A DNA stretch of 64,000 nt from JBGSUZ01 sp964404895 (GCA_964404895.1 CAYOLV010000001.1:124001-188000), one strand, 5' to 3'. Shown: positions 1 through 8,532, counted from the first letter of the stretch. Numbers and translations: made by a program. The notes: generated by a model from the sequence alone, not told the origin.

Positions 1-1
1 C

Positions 2-646
2 GTTTTATTGGAAAAGGCCAATGAAACGAGAACAGCAACACAGACAATTGCCGAAGTGATTCGTTCAACCGATGAAAGTTCTAGAAGGATTGGAGAAGCC
101 AGTAATCTGATTTCCAATATTTCTGATCAAACCAATTTATTAGCGTTGAATGCTGCCATTGAAGCGGCAAGAGCAGGAGAACACGGCAGAGGATTTGCAG
201 TGGTTGCAGATGAAATCAGAAAGTTGGCAGAACAGTCAGCAGAGTCCACTCGCGCTATAGATAACATCGTGGCAGATCTTCAAAAGAATTCTCAAGCTTC
301 TGTAACGACAGCATTAGCTGTTGAAAATGCCATTGAAGAGCAACTGGTCAGTGTAGGCGATACAGACAGAAAATACAGAGAAATCTCTCAAGCAGTAGAG
401 GATTCTTTATCTTTAATCAAAGAGTTGACCCATGAAAGTACAAAGATGGAAAACAATAAGGATCGTATTTTAGAAGCGATTTCTGGACTTTCTGCCATTG
501 CAGAAGAAAATGCAGCGGGAACAGAAGAAGTATCAGCCTCTGTTCATGTACAAAGTGATTCCCTGCAAGAAGTGGCGCAGGCCAATCGAGGTCTTGCAGA
601 AATGGCTCAGGAACTTTCTCAGGAAGCAAGTCATTTCAAAGTCTGA
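2..646 (+). CDS. Methyl-accepting chemotaxis protein, C-terminal part (5' end outside the window)
   Basis: This is the cytoplasmic signalling domain of a chemoreceptor. Such receptors form long antiparallel coiled coils that control the histidine kinase CheA through CheW. The frame is open to the window edge, so the sensor and membrane parts lie upstream; the TTG at position 8 is an internal leucine codon. The highly conserved hairpin tip is visible around residues 35-70 of the fragment (DQTNLLALNAAIEAARAGE, then GRGFAVVADEIRKLA), followed by the descending helix with methylation-type Glu/Gln pairs. The protein ends in a short tail after ELSQEAS. Family assignment is certain; the ligand cannot be judged because the sensor domain is missing. 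Confidence 0.95.
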   Translation, partial: VLLEKANETRTATQTIAEVIRSTDESSRRIGEASNLISNISDQTNLLALNAAIEAARAGEHGRGFAVVADEIRKLAEQSAESTRAIDNIVADLQKNSQASVTTALAVENAIEEQLVSVGDTDRKYREISQAVEDSLSLIKELTHESTKMENNKDRILEAISGLSAIAEENAAGTEEVSASVHVQSDSLQEVAQANRGLAEMAQELSQEASHFKV

Positions 647-684
647 TGCGTTGAAATACAAAATTAAAGGATTATAAACAACTA

Positions 685-736
685 AAAAAGGGCTATCGCT
701 TCTCTATTTTTCATAGAGTTGCTGTAGCCCTTTTTG
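685..736. terminator. Bidirectional intrinsic terminator between convergent genes
   Basis: AAAAAAGGGCTA at 685-695 is complementary to TAGCCCTTTTT at 725-735, with A and T tracts on the two sides. It sits between the chemoreceptor gene and the convergent triple-FMN gene, so it can stop transcription from both directions. Confidence 0.8.
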
Positions 737-799
737 TGCTTTAGTTAACGGTTAAGTTAAGGTAATTGTACTGTGCGTTTGCACGGGGGTTCAATCAGA

Positions 800-3082
800 T
801 TAACGCGCCGCGTTGACGAGTGAAGCGTTGATGGCTTCCTGAACTTTTGAGTAAATTGCTTTTTGTTCATCGTTTGCCCCAAAAGCTGTTGGACGATAAG
901 CATATTTATGCATATCGCTGAGAAGTGCAGGCATTTGAATTTCAGTTTTTACTTCTAACTGGTTCAAGGTAAGGGCGGTATCTGGAATCACTTTTCCAGT
1001 TTCGTCCAAGTAGTAAACTTGAACTCGAACAGGAATATTTTTCTCAATAGTTGTCATCACATAAACTGTTTTTCCTGAATCGGTTCCAGGGAAGACATCG
1101 TTAATGAAAGACACTTTGTAAGTTTCATTGATTTCAGCTTTCATGAAGGCATACTCAATCGCATCTTTAAGACCATCGCCTGTAGCAGTTGCACCTGTAG
1201 TCGCGTCTACTGTATTGACGGTTACTTTTTTCACTGCTTCCCTTGTGCCTGCATTGACGAAATCTTTTAAGAAGGTAGGGAGGAAGGTGACAACTTCTTT
1301 ATAAGCTGAAGTGCCTCTGTCTACTAGGTTTTGTCCAAGTCTGGCAATTTTCAAGCCCACAATTTTACCATTTCTAAGGGTGACTACTGCTTGGTTGGTC
1401 CCCTTGTCATAAGTGTGGCCATAAGTTGTATAAGTGCCATCTTTGTAAAGGCCTTGTGACTTACTAGCGTTGCTCAGTAAATCAGCATAGGCTTCTTTAG
1501 CGGCGAGGATCATGAGATCTTGTTCTTTTGAGTTGTTTGATGAATCATCGGATTTTTTGTCTTTGTCGTCATCGCTGTCTTCATCTTCATCTTCATCGTC
1601 ATCATCATCATCTTCGTCATTATCTTTAGCTTTTACGAATTCTGACTGGATATTAGCAATCAGTTTTTTCTGCTCCTCAGTTAATTTAGCTGCTGCAATA
1701 ATTTTACCGTCAGCGCCAAAGAGATTTGCAGTAAGTTGGGTGACTTTATCTTTAGAAATAGTACCAATCAGTTGAATTTTTGACTGTGTATCTACGCCCA
1801 TAAAAGTACCACTGAACATTTTTTCAGAAGAAGGTGTTCTTAAAGCCTTTGTAAATGCTCTTTCAACAGCGATGTTCCAGTTGCTGGCAGACTCAGTTGC
1901 GCCTGTAACAACATCTACCGCTGCATTAAAGTTTCTAATTGGTGCGCCAGTTTCAAGGAGTTTTGCAACAATCAATGGATTGCCTGAAACCACTTGAGGA
2001 TAAGCTGTAGTACCTCGATCTTTAAGATCAGCGCCTAATCTGTAAAGTTTTACGTCAACAAGATTATCGTTTCGGATGTAAATGTCCGCGCGTTCGCTGC
2101 CATTTGATCTTGCACCGCTATAAGCTGAATAAAAACCGTCCACATACTTACTTTGGTAATTGATTCTGGCATTTTTTTCTGCATCTGCAAAAGCTTTGTA
2201 GAGTGCGGTGGTTTCTTTTTCAAAGCCAGAAACAGGTTTTGCAGCACTGCCATTATAACTGAGTTCACTAAGCCCTGCAATCAGTGCAGAAGACTGACTT
2301 GGTGAGAGTCCGCTTACAGATTCAATAAGTGCGCCTTTTGCATCAAAAGCGTACGCTTTCACGCCTACCAATTGAGTCGCATTGAATTTTGCAAAGACCA
2401 TATACTTACCTTCTGGGTCAACACCCATATGCTCACCTACAAAGTATGTTTGCTTTGCAGGTTTCACAGTTAAGGCTCTGGTAAAGGCTCTGTCAACCGC
2501 TAATTTCCAACCAGAAGATGATCTGGTTGCCCCGGAAACAGTATCTGCTTTTGCAGCCTCTGCTTGGGTTTTGCCAAGGAATCTTTTCTCCATAGGCTCA
2601 TAAGCTGTCCAGACCATTTTGTAGTTCTTGCTGGGTTCGTTATCAATCATCTTTTGACTCGAACGGATCAGAACCACATCTGCAATCTTACCATTTTTGA
2701 TGGTAACTTTTGCGCCTTCAGTACCTTTTGAGTACGCATTTCCCCAAGCCATATAAACACCATCTTTATAAGTTGGTGCTACCACAACAGGCTTTACAAC
2801 GACCACTGGTGCAGGTGTAGTGGTTTTAGGCGGTGTAGTGGTTTTAGGCGGTGTAGTGGTTTTGACTGGTGTTGTAGTTGTGGTTGGCGTCGTCGGTTTT
2901 GGTGTCGGTTTTGGTGTTGTAGTCGTAACCGGCGGTGTGGGACTTGGTTTTGGTTCTGTTGTCGTACCTGTTGCCTTGGAAACTGCATCAGGTCCTGCAT
3001 TTGTCACATAAGGGCTCGCGAATGCGACACTAGATGTGATGGCAAGGATTGTTACAAGTGATAATGCAATGAGCTTTTTCAA
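800..3082 (-). CDS. Secreted protein with three FMN-binding domains and an acidic linker
   Basis: Predicted extracytoplasmic multi-flavin protein of 760 residues. The start chosen is TTG at 3082, because GGAGGTGG lies 6 bases before it and it opens directly into a signal peptide (KKLIALSLVTILAITSS...AFA). Then comes a Pro/Thr-rich stalk (about residues 38-100) and three FMN-binding domains at about 105-205, 314-415 and 544-650. Each carries a canonical ApbE flavinylation motif, D-x-x-[ST]-G-A-T: DTVSGAT near 180, DVVTGAT near 390 and DATTGAT near 626. The threonines would carry covalent FMN. An extremely acidic Asp/Glu segment (about 486-520) separates domains 2 and 3. Family knowledge links such proteins to extracytosolic electron transfer; a role with the locus at 42.9-47.8 kb is inference. 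Confidence 0.85.
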   Translation of the reverse strand: MKKLIALSLVTILAITSSVAFASPYVTNAGPDAVSKATGTTTEPKPSPTPPVTTTTPKPTPKPTTPTTTTTPVKTTTPPKTTTPPKTTTPAPVVVVKPVVVAPTYKDGVYMAWGNAYSKGTEGAKVTIKNGKIADVVLIRSSQKMIDNEPSKNYKMVWTAYEPMEKRFLGKTQAEAAKADTVSGATRSSSGWKLAVDRAFTRALTVKPAKQTYFVGEHMGVDPEGKYMVFAKFNATQLVGVKAYAFDAKGALIESVSGLSPSQSSALIAGLSELSYNGSAAKPVSGFEKETTALYKAFADAEKNARINYQSKYVDGFYSAYSGARSNGSERADIYIRNDNLVDVKLYRLGADLKDRGTTAYPQVVSGNPLIVAKLLETGAPIRNFNAAVDVVTGATESASNWNIAVERAFTKALRTPSSEKMFSGTFMGVDTQSKIQLIGTISKDKVTQLTANLFGADGKIIAAAKLTEEQKKLIANIQSEFVKAKDNDEDDDDDDEDEDEDSDDDKDKKSDDSSNNSKEQDLMILAAKEAYADLLSNASKSQGLYKDGTYTTYGHTYDKGTNQAVVTLRNGKIVGLKIARLGQNLVDRGTSAYKEVVTFLPTFLKDFVNAGTREAVKKVTVNTVDATTGATATGDGLKDAIEYAFMKAEINETYKVSFINDVFPGTDSGKTVYVMTTIEKNIPVRVQVYYLDETGKVIPDTALTLNQLEVKTEIQMPALLSDMHKYAYRPTAFGANDEQKAIYSKVQEAINASLVNAAR

Positions 3083-3339
3083 AAGAGGCCACCTCCATAA
3101 TATAGTTAAAAAAAGCACTATTAACTCAATTCGACAACAGAAGAAGTAATCCTTCTTTGCAAACTATAAAAAATTATATTTATAGCTAATTTGTAATGAA
3201 GATAGATTGATAACACATATCAGTTGTAATTAACTAGCAATTTGCAAATATAAGCTTATAGAGTTGGGCGTTTCAAAGGGTATATCTATGGGTAAAAAAG
3301 ATTTAACTCTTGTTAATTTAGTGAAGGGAAGGGAACCTT

Positions 3340-4248
3340 ATGAGATTGGTGACACGCTCGGATTTTGATGGATTGATTTGCGGTATGCTTTTAAGAGAGG
3401 CTGGCATCATAGATGAATGGATATTTGTACATCCAAAAGACTTACAAGATGGTCAATTCAAAGCGACTGAAAATGATGTCTTGGCAAATGTCCCCTATGT
3501 TCCCGGGTGTGGACTATGGTTTGACCATCATGTCACAGAAGATGATCGGGTAGGTTGGGGTTCTGATAAAAAAGGAGACAGCCGATTGGCGCCTTCTGCC
3601 GCCAGAATTATTTATGAATATTATGGCGGGCAAAATAAATTTCCAGATGCAGAAGATATGATAGAGGCAGTGGATCGTGTAGACTCAGGTCAACTGACGC
3701 GAGAAGAAATATTGAACCCTAAGGGTTGGATTCTTCTGGGATTGATTACTGACCCAAGAACTGGACTAGGGCGCTTTAGAGATTTTAAAATTAGCAATTA
3801 TCAGTTGATGGAAGAGCTCATTGACCATTGCAAGCACTTAAAAATTGAAGAAATTTTAGCTTTAGACGATATTCAAGAGCGGGTAACCCTCTATAATGAA
3901 CAAGCTGAGAAGTTTAAAAAGATGGTTTCGGAGCACACTCAAGTCCACGAAAACGTCATCGTCACCGACTTAAGAGGTGTTGACGAAATATTTGCAGGAA
4001 ATAGGTTTATGATTTACAGTCTCTATCCTGAACAAAATGTCTCTGTTTGGATAGTGGACGGCAAACTCAAACAAAATGTTTCTATTGCCTGTGGGTACAG
4101 TGTCTTGAACCGTACCTGCCAAGCGGATATTGGCAAGCTCATGTACGAACACGGCGGCGGTGGACATAGAATGGTTGGCACCTGTCAAGTGCCGTATGAA
4201 GAGGCAAACCAACATATCGAAGAGATTATAAAATATTTAAAAGTATAA
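3340..4248 (+). CDS. DHH/DHHA1 family phosphoesterase
   Basis: Predicted cytoplasmic phosphodiesterase of the DHH superfamily (RecJ, NrnA, exopolyphosphatase relatives), acting on short nucleic acids, cyclic dinucleotide products or polyphosphate. The 302-residue length fits a stand-alone DHH plus DHHA1 enzyme. Metal ligands are visible: D8 and D10 in DFDG, and D62-H63-H64 (the DHH motif). The C-terminal DHHA1 substrate-binding loop GGGGHR is at about 272-277. The ATG follows GGGAAGGGAACC. It stands alone, divergent from the triple-FMN gene and convergent with the HD-GYP gene. The exact substrate cannot be read from the sequence. Confidence 0.88.
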   Translation: MRLVTRSDFDGLICGMLLREAGIIDEWIFVHPKDLQDGQFKATENDVLANVPYVPGCGLWFDHHVTEDDRVGWGSDKKGDSRLAPSAARIIYEYYGGQNKFPDAEDMIEAVDRVDSGQLTREEILNPKGWILLGLITDPRTGLGRFRDFKISNYQLMEELIDHCKHLKIEEILALDDIQERVTLYNEQAEKFKKMVSEHTQVHENVIVTDLRGVDEIFAGNRFMIYSLYPEQNVSVWIVDGKLKQNVSIACGYSVLNRTCQADIGKLMYEHGGGGHRMVGTCQVPYEEANQHIEEIIKYLKV

Positions 4249-4259
4249 TCAGGTCACAT

Positions 4260-4312
4260 AAAAAAGGATGACTCTCAATGATAATCAATCATTTTGAGAC
4301 ATCCTTATTTTT
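4260..4312. terminator. Bidirectional terminator
   Basis: A long inverted repeat pairs AAAAAGGATG plus CTCAATGAT (4261-4282) with ATCATTTTGAG plus CATCCTT (4288-4306), followed by a T tract. It lies between the convergent DHH and HD-GYP genes. Confidence 0.85.
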
Positions 4313-5613
4313 TATTTCTGGAACCCTTTCTTCACCACGTTCATCCCTTCATGATAAGTTTTTAAGGCTGTTTCCTGAGACGCGGATCTAAGGCGGTACA
4401 AATCATCAATGTTCTCTTCAATCAACTCATAAATATCGCCACCTAATTGAGGTACAATATTGTCGCGAATAATTCTGAGAACCCGTTCCCCGGTTTTGCC
4501 ATCTCTATAAGGACGATGTTCTGTCAGTGCTGTAAAAATATCGGCATAGGCAAGAATCTCCGTCTCTTTTGTAAAATGAGGTGACTTTAAATGGAAAGGA
4601 TATCCTGTACCGTCTAGCCGTTCGTGATGTAAGGATGCCCAATTGCAAATATCTTCTAACCCCTTAATGTTTTTTAAAATCATATGGGAATAGTAAACAT
4701 GAGCCTTCATCCGGTTATATTCAGCGGGATTTAATTTAGCAGGCTTATCAACGATTTCCGTTGGGATGGCAATTTTGCCAATATCATGCAAATAGCCAGC
4801 AATTTTTAACTTTCTGCAAGTCAACTCATCTAGTCCGTAGAGTCGGCCAAGTTCATGGGCAACCACAGCAACACCGTGGGAGTGAGTCGCAGTGAATTCA
4901 CTGCGATAATCAATAATTCGTGACAAAGTAAAGGCCAACTCTTCTAATAAATCGATGGTCATAGGCAAATTGGCTTCATTGATGAGAACCAGATCCAATA
5001 AGGCATCCATTTGTACGTTGTCAATATCTAGCCAAAACTTCTCTGTATTGGATACGACCACGAAAGCTTTAACCGCTTCGGGCATAAAAAGACTGCCTTT
5101 CAGAGCAATGATCTGATCTCTGACGACGTCAATTTGGTCGATGACCCAAATGTCGCCTTCAATTAAAATATCGATACGGTCCGATAAATGGAGTAGGTAA
5201 GATTCTATAGGAATCTGAGCAAAGCGAGATTCAGCCGATTGGCCATTATTCCAATGGATGTGGTGGTATTTTATAATTTCTGCAATTTCTTTGAAATAGC
5301 TAAAAGGAGACAGCATTAGAGAACCTAAAATAGCATGGGGATGAGGGTCTTCAATATCCATTTGAAGGAGTTGATCTCTCTCATTAATGGTCAAAGCACC
5401 AATGTCGTGAAGAGAAGCGGCTAAGACCAAATTTCGCTGCTGTTTAGCAGAGAGTCCAAAGGCATTACCGAGGGCGTAAGCAATCACGGCAACCCTTCGA
5501 TGGTGATTTTTCAATAAGAAATTAACCCTATCAATGGATTGGATAAAAGCGGTCATAATTTCTTTAAGCGTTGTGGATTCAATTGTTTGGTTATTATTTT
5601 GGGGATTAGGCAT
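4312..5613 (-). CDS. Tandem HD domain protein with C-terminal HD-GYP motif
   Basis: Probable cyclic-di-GMP phosphodiesterase or related signalling hydrolase of 433 residues. The ATG at 5613 is preferred because GAGGAG precedes it by 7 bases; a TTG at 5628 would overlap that site. The first HD-like half has LHDIGAL near residues 68-74 and YHHIHW near 116. The second half has HDIGK at about 276-280 and HHERLDGTGYP at about 329-339, the signature of HD-GYP enzymes. No receiver, PAS or membrane segment is visible, so the first HD half may act as the sensory partner. It is co-directional with the MFS gene upstream, with a 67-base gap. Confidence 0.88.
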   Translation of the reverse strand: MPNPQNNNQTIESTTLKEIMTAFIQSIDRVNFLLKNHHRRVAVIAYALGNAFGLSAKQQRNLVLAASLHDIGALTINERDQLLQMDIEDPHPHAILGSLMLSPFSYFKEIAEIIKYHHIHWNNGQSAESRFAQIPIESYLLHLSDRIDILIEGDIWVIDQIDVVRDQIIALKGSLFMPEAVKAFVVVSNTEKFWLDIDNVQMDALLDLVLINEANLPMTIDLLEELAFTLSRIIDYRSEFTATHSHGVAVVAHELGRLYGLDELTCRKLKIAGYLHDIGKIAIPTEIVDKPAKLNPAEYNRMKAHVYYSHMILKNIKGLEDICNWASLHHERLDGTGYPFHLKSPHFTKETEILAYADIFTALTEHRPYRDGKTGERVLRIIRDNIVPQLGGDIYELIEENIDDLYRLRSASQETALKTYHEGMNVVKKGFQK

Positions 5614-5680
5614 AAAATCACTCCTCAAGCAGACGAGACTGCATAGAATATATGCCCGATTTTACAAAAAATATTCAAAA

Positions 5681-6913
5681 TCAATCTCTACCTTTGAAAA
5701 TATTGTAAAAAATCGCGGTTCCAATGAGGTAGCAAACAATAGTGAAGTAGTAAGGGGTGTTGTAGCTCACGTTGTACATGATATAGCCTCCAACAAAGAT
5801 ACCAAGAGCTCTGAATAAGTGATTGGTCATGGAAACTACGCTGCTCATGTGGGTGCGAATCTCGTCGGATACAATATCCATCGAAAGACTGCTGATAATG
5901 GGGCCAGCCATATTCATGAGGGATGACCTAAAGAAAAAGGCAACGGTAATCATGACAATCCCTTGAGGGAATGAGATTGAAAGCAAGAAGGGTATGGATA
6001 AAAGTTGACAAATGAGAACTGTTTTCACACGTCCAATCCGATTGGCTAGAGGCGCGACAATGAGACCTCCTAAGATTGTCCCGACTTGGCTGATAGCCAT
6101 AATGGTACCTACAACCCCATCGTTTATCGAAAGCATGAATTTTAAATAAATGCTGAAGAAGGGCACAATCATACCTGCCCCAAAGCCTATTAAAGAAGCT
6201 TGAATAACATATTGAAGAGACTCACCTTTGAGAACATTCCGATAACCTTTCAAGGTGTCGAAAATCGTCTCTTTCACACTGATGACCCTTGAACTTTTCA
6301 TCATACTCTCCCCAGAGAATTTCAGCGTGGAAATGAGGGGAATGAGCAGCAAAAGTGTGGAAGCATTCAGGACATACTGATTGCCCAAAATTTCATTGGT
6401 ACGTGCAGAGAGGAGACTGGAAGCGTGGCCGAGGAAGAAACTGCTGACCACAAAAGAAAAGTTTTGAAGCACAAAAGCCATACTAAAGGCCGTGACTCGG
6501 TCTGGTTCTGGGGTGTTTTCATATAGAATGGGCGCTTGTAAAATCATGACTGCAGCTTGACCAAGACCGAAGACAAAGGCGCTGACTTGAACCAGAGGCA
6601 GATAGGTAATATTAATCATGCCTAGTCCAGCAAAGATCATAATAATCAGTCCGAAAAAGATGGTCTTTTTTTTACTAAAGCGGTCGGCAATCATGGTCAC
6701 GGGAAAAGCGCCAATGCCTACACCGAGAGTCATGAGGGAAAGGACGCCCCCAACAAAAGCCTCTGACTGACCCAAATTCTTTAAATAGATGCCTAAGAGG
6801 ATATTAAATGCTGAACTCGTAATAGCTGAAATCAGCAGAATGTTATAATAGAGCGAAATGTTTCTGGAAATACTTTTGAAATAACGCTGATAATCTTTTA
6901 GAATAGAAACCAT
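5681..6913 (-). CDS. MFS transporter, about 12 transmembrane segments
   Basis: Predicted inner-membrane secondary transporter of 410 residues with the usual two six-helix halves. The ATG at 6913 follows AGGAGG by 6 bases; the longer open frame reaching 7171 runs antisense into hgcA and has no ribosome site. The loop between helices 2 and 3 holds an MFS signature (ADRFSKKKT), and the matching loop in the second half is ANRIGRVK. It is divergent from hgcA, and a 20-base palindrome overlaps its leader. Its substrate is unknown; export of a toxic compound is a guess from position only. Confidence 0.85.
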   Translation of the reverse strand: MVSILKDYQRYFKSISRNISLYYNILLISAITSSAFNILLGIYLKNLGQSEAFVGGVLSLMTLGVGIGAFPVTMIADRFSKKKTIFFGLIIMIFAGLGMINITYLPLVQVSAFVFGLGQAAVMILQAPILYENTPEPDRVTAFSMAFVLQNFSFVVSSFFLGHASSLLSARTNEILGNQYVLNASTLLLLIPLISTLKFSGESMMKSSRVISVKETIFDTLKGYRNVLKGESLQYVIQASLIGFGAGMIVPFFSIYLKFMLSINDGVVGTIMAISQVGTILGGLIVAPLANRIGRVKTVLICQLLSIPFLLSISFPQGIVMITVAFFFRSSLMNMAGPIISSLSMDIVSDEIRTHMSSVVSMTNHLFRALGIFVGGYIMYNVSYNTPYYFTIVCYLIGTAIFYNIFKGRD

Positions 6914-6925
6914 AAGAGACCTCCT

Positions 6926-6945
6926 GGCTAAGTAATTATTTAGCC
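6926..6945. promoter_or_regulatory. 20-base palindrome, candidate operator
   Basis: GGCTAAgTAATTAtTTAGCC is palindromic apart from one g/t pair. It lies just upstream of the MFS ribosome site, in the divergent region shared with hgcA. This is the form expected of a dimeric repressor site; no regulator gene lies beside it. Confidence 0.5.
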
Positions 6946-7036
6946 TACCTAAATAGTTTACTCTATAGGGGGCATTTGAACAAGGCGATCCATACAAAAA
7001 AATATAACGTTTTTTTAATTTATAAAGGAGGAACCT

Positions 7037-8206
7037 ATGGAATTCAATATCGTTAACAACGCCAAATCTTGTTGAGTGGTGGAAACTTATACCGGCTGTA
7101 AGCCGGACATACAGCTCAGCGACATCATGGCAAGACCTGAAACCCACTACGAAAACAAGTGGATAGCCCACCTTATTATGAACACCTTAAAAGTTGAAGG
7201 TATAGAAATACCCGTTTTGAGCCGAGACGTCACCCTGAAGGATAAACTGGGTTCAGCCATGGTGCGAATGGGCATTCATCGCATGGGTTATCATTTCCCT
7301 CCGGGACTTTATTTTATAGGCGATGAAACCTTGGCGACAACAAATTCAGGTGTTCCTGTCATTGTGACTTGCAACTATAAACTGACTTTGGACACTGTGA
7401 GAGCACAGCTCAAAAAAGAAGCTTACTGGCTCTTGGTATTAGATACAAAAGGGGTCAATGTCTGGTGTGCGGCAGGGAAAGGTACTTTTGGCACTGAAGA
7501 GTTGATTTTTCAACTGACAAAGCACAAGGTCAAGGAAGTGACAGGGGCAAGAACCGTGATTCTACCTCAGTTAGGTGCTTCACGTATGACCCCTCATATT
7601 GTTAGAAAGCTTACCAATATGAAAGTGGCCTATGGTCCCATTCGAGCAGAAGATTTAGACGCTTACCTGAATCAAAAAATGGAGGCCACAGAAGCCCAGC
7701 GGACAGTGACTTTTAACTGGAAAGAGCGATTGGTACTGACGCCGGTGGAATTTTTAATGAGCCTCAGATACCTGCCTATGGTGTATATTTTTATGGTTCT
7801 ATACAACTGGATCTGGGCAAAGGGAAGCTTTTCATTGGTTACTCCCCTCTATCAGATCCTACCTTGGCTGATGGCACTCTTCACCGGGGCGATTTTATTC
7901 CCGTGGATACTGCCATACTTGCCCTTCAGAGCATTTACGCTGAAAAGCCTGGTGTTGTCTATTCCAATGACCGCCTTGATTTGGCTGAGTAGCGATAAAT
8001 TTGCTCTTTCAGGCAGTATTGGCGGACTGGCAGGACTCAGCCTTCTATGGATCACTGGCATTGCTTACATCGCCCTTAATTTCACCGGGTCCACGACCTT
8101 TACCTCACTGTCAGGTGTTGAATATGAGGTGGGTCAGTATAAAAAATCAGTTCCCGTAACCTTGGGAGTCAGTGCTTTGTTGTTTATTATAGGACTGTGG
8201 ATATAG
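7037..8206 (+). CDS. hgcA: Mercury-methylation corrinoid protein HgcA, with candidate selenocysteine at codon 13
   Basis: HgcA carries a methyl-cobalamin cofactor and donates the methyl group to Hg(II), with electrons from HgcB. The diagnostic cap-helix motif NVWCAAGK is present (its Cys is residue 131 counted from GTG 7076), followed by GTFGTEEL. The C-terminal half has about five membrane helices and the conserved NFTGSTTFTSLSGVE segment. The only good ribosome site, AAAGGAGG, precedes ATG 7037. From there 12 codons ending in Ser-Cys run in frame into TGA (7073-7075) and then straight into the HgcA frame. A hairpin suited to a bacterial SECIS follows. The conservative alternative is a GTG start at 7076 (376 residues), which has no ribosome site. 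Family identity is very secure; selenocysteine is inferred. Confidence 0.9.
7073..7106 (+). other. In-frame UGA plus SECIS-like hairpin
   Basis: TGA at 7073-7075 follows a Cys codon. CCGGCT (7092-7097) pairs perfectly with AGCCGG (7101-7106), leaving a GTA loop, or a TGTAA loop if the last pair opens. The loop lies about 22 bases after the UGA and has a G in its first two positions. That matches the general description of bacterial selenocysteine insertion elements (short stem, small G-containing loop, roughly 16-37 bases after UGA). Function is inferred. Confidence 0.5.
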
Positions 8207-8214
8207 GAGGGGCT

Positions 8215-8463
8215 ATGGTATATATATCAGAATTTAACACCTTAAAAATGGAAACTGAAAAATGCGTTGGCTGTGGCTTATGCCAAACTGTGTGCCCCCT
8301 GAGGGTCATCGAAGTTAAAGATAAAAAGGCAGTGATTAGGTATTCGGAGCGCTGTATTGAATGTGGGGCGTGTATGAGCAATTGCCCTACCAGTGCGGTG
8401 ACGGTCAAAGCAGGAGTGGGTTGTGCTCAGGCGATTTTTAACAACGGTTCATGCAATTGTTAA
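8215..8463 (+). CDS. hgcB: Mercury-methylation ferredoxin HgcB
   Basis: An 82-residue 2[4Fe-4S] ferredoxin that is expected to reduce the HgcA corrinoid to its Co(I) state and may handle Hg(II). The two cluster motifs are complete: Cys17-20-23-27 (CVGCGLCQTVCP) and Cys47-50-53-57 (CIECGACMSNCP). C70 follows in GVGCA, and the protein ends in C80-N-C82, corresponding to the C-terminal cysteine pair typical of HgcB, although here the two are separated by one residue. The ATG at 8215 follows AGGAGG, which overlaps the hgcA stop codon, so the two genes are translationally close-coupled. This adjacency is the standard hgcAB arrangement. Confidence 0.92.
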   Translation: MVYISEFNTLKMETEKCVGCGLCQTVCPLRVIEVKDKKAVIRYSERCIECGACMSNCPTSAVTVKAGVGCAQAIFNNGSCNC

Positions 8464-8532
8464 TACTTTCTTAGGCATTCATTAAGATGTGTGATTTAAA
8501 CTAGAATCAATACATTTAGGAAGAGGTGTGCC

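Noticed and set aside
1512..1775. Plus-strand Ser-rich open frame opposite the acidic linker
   Set aside because: It is the antisense shadow of the Asp/Glu-coding GAT/GAA run of the triple-FMN gene and has no ribosome site.
2820..3011. Gly/Val-rich plus-strand open frame
   Set aside because: Antisense of the Pro/Thr-rich stalk codons; low-complexity shadow.
7037..7075. Independent 12-residue leader peptide ending in Ser-Cys
   Set aside because: Possible, but it is in frame with and contiguous to HgcA and the HgcA GTG has no ribosome site of its own; UGA recoding explains both facts better. Kept as the main alternative.
7076..8206. Annotation as a CdhD/AcsC-type corrinoid protein of the acetyl-CoA pathway
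   Set aside because: Those proteins lack the C-terminal membrane helices and the WCAAGK motif followed by NFTGSTTFTSL; the adjacent HgcB confirms HgcA.
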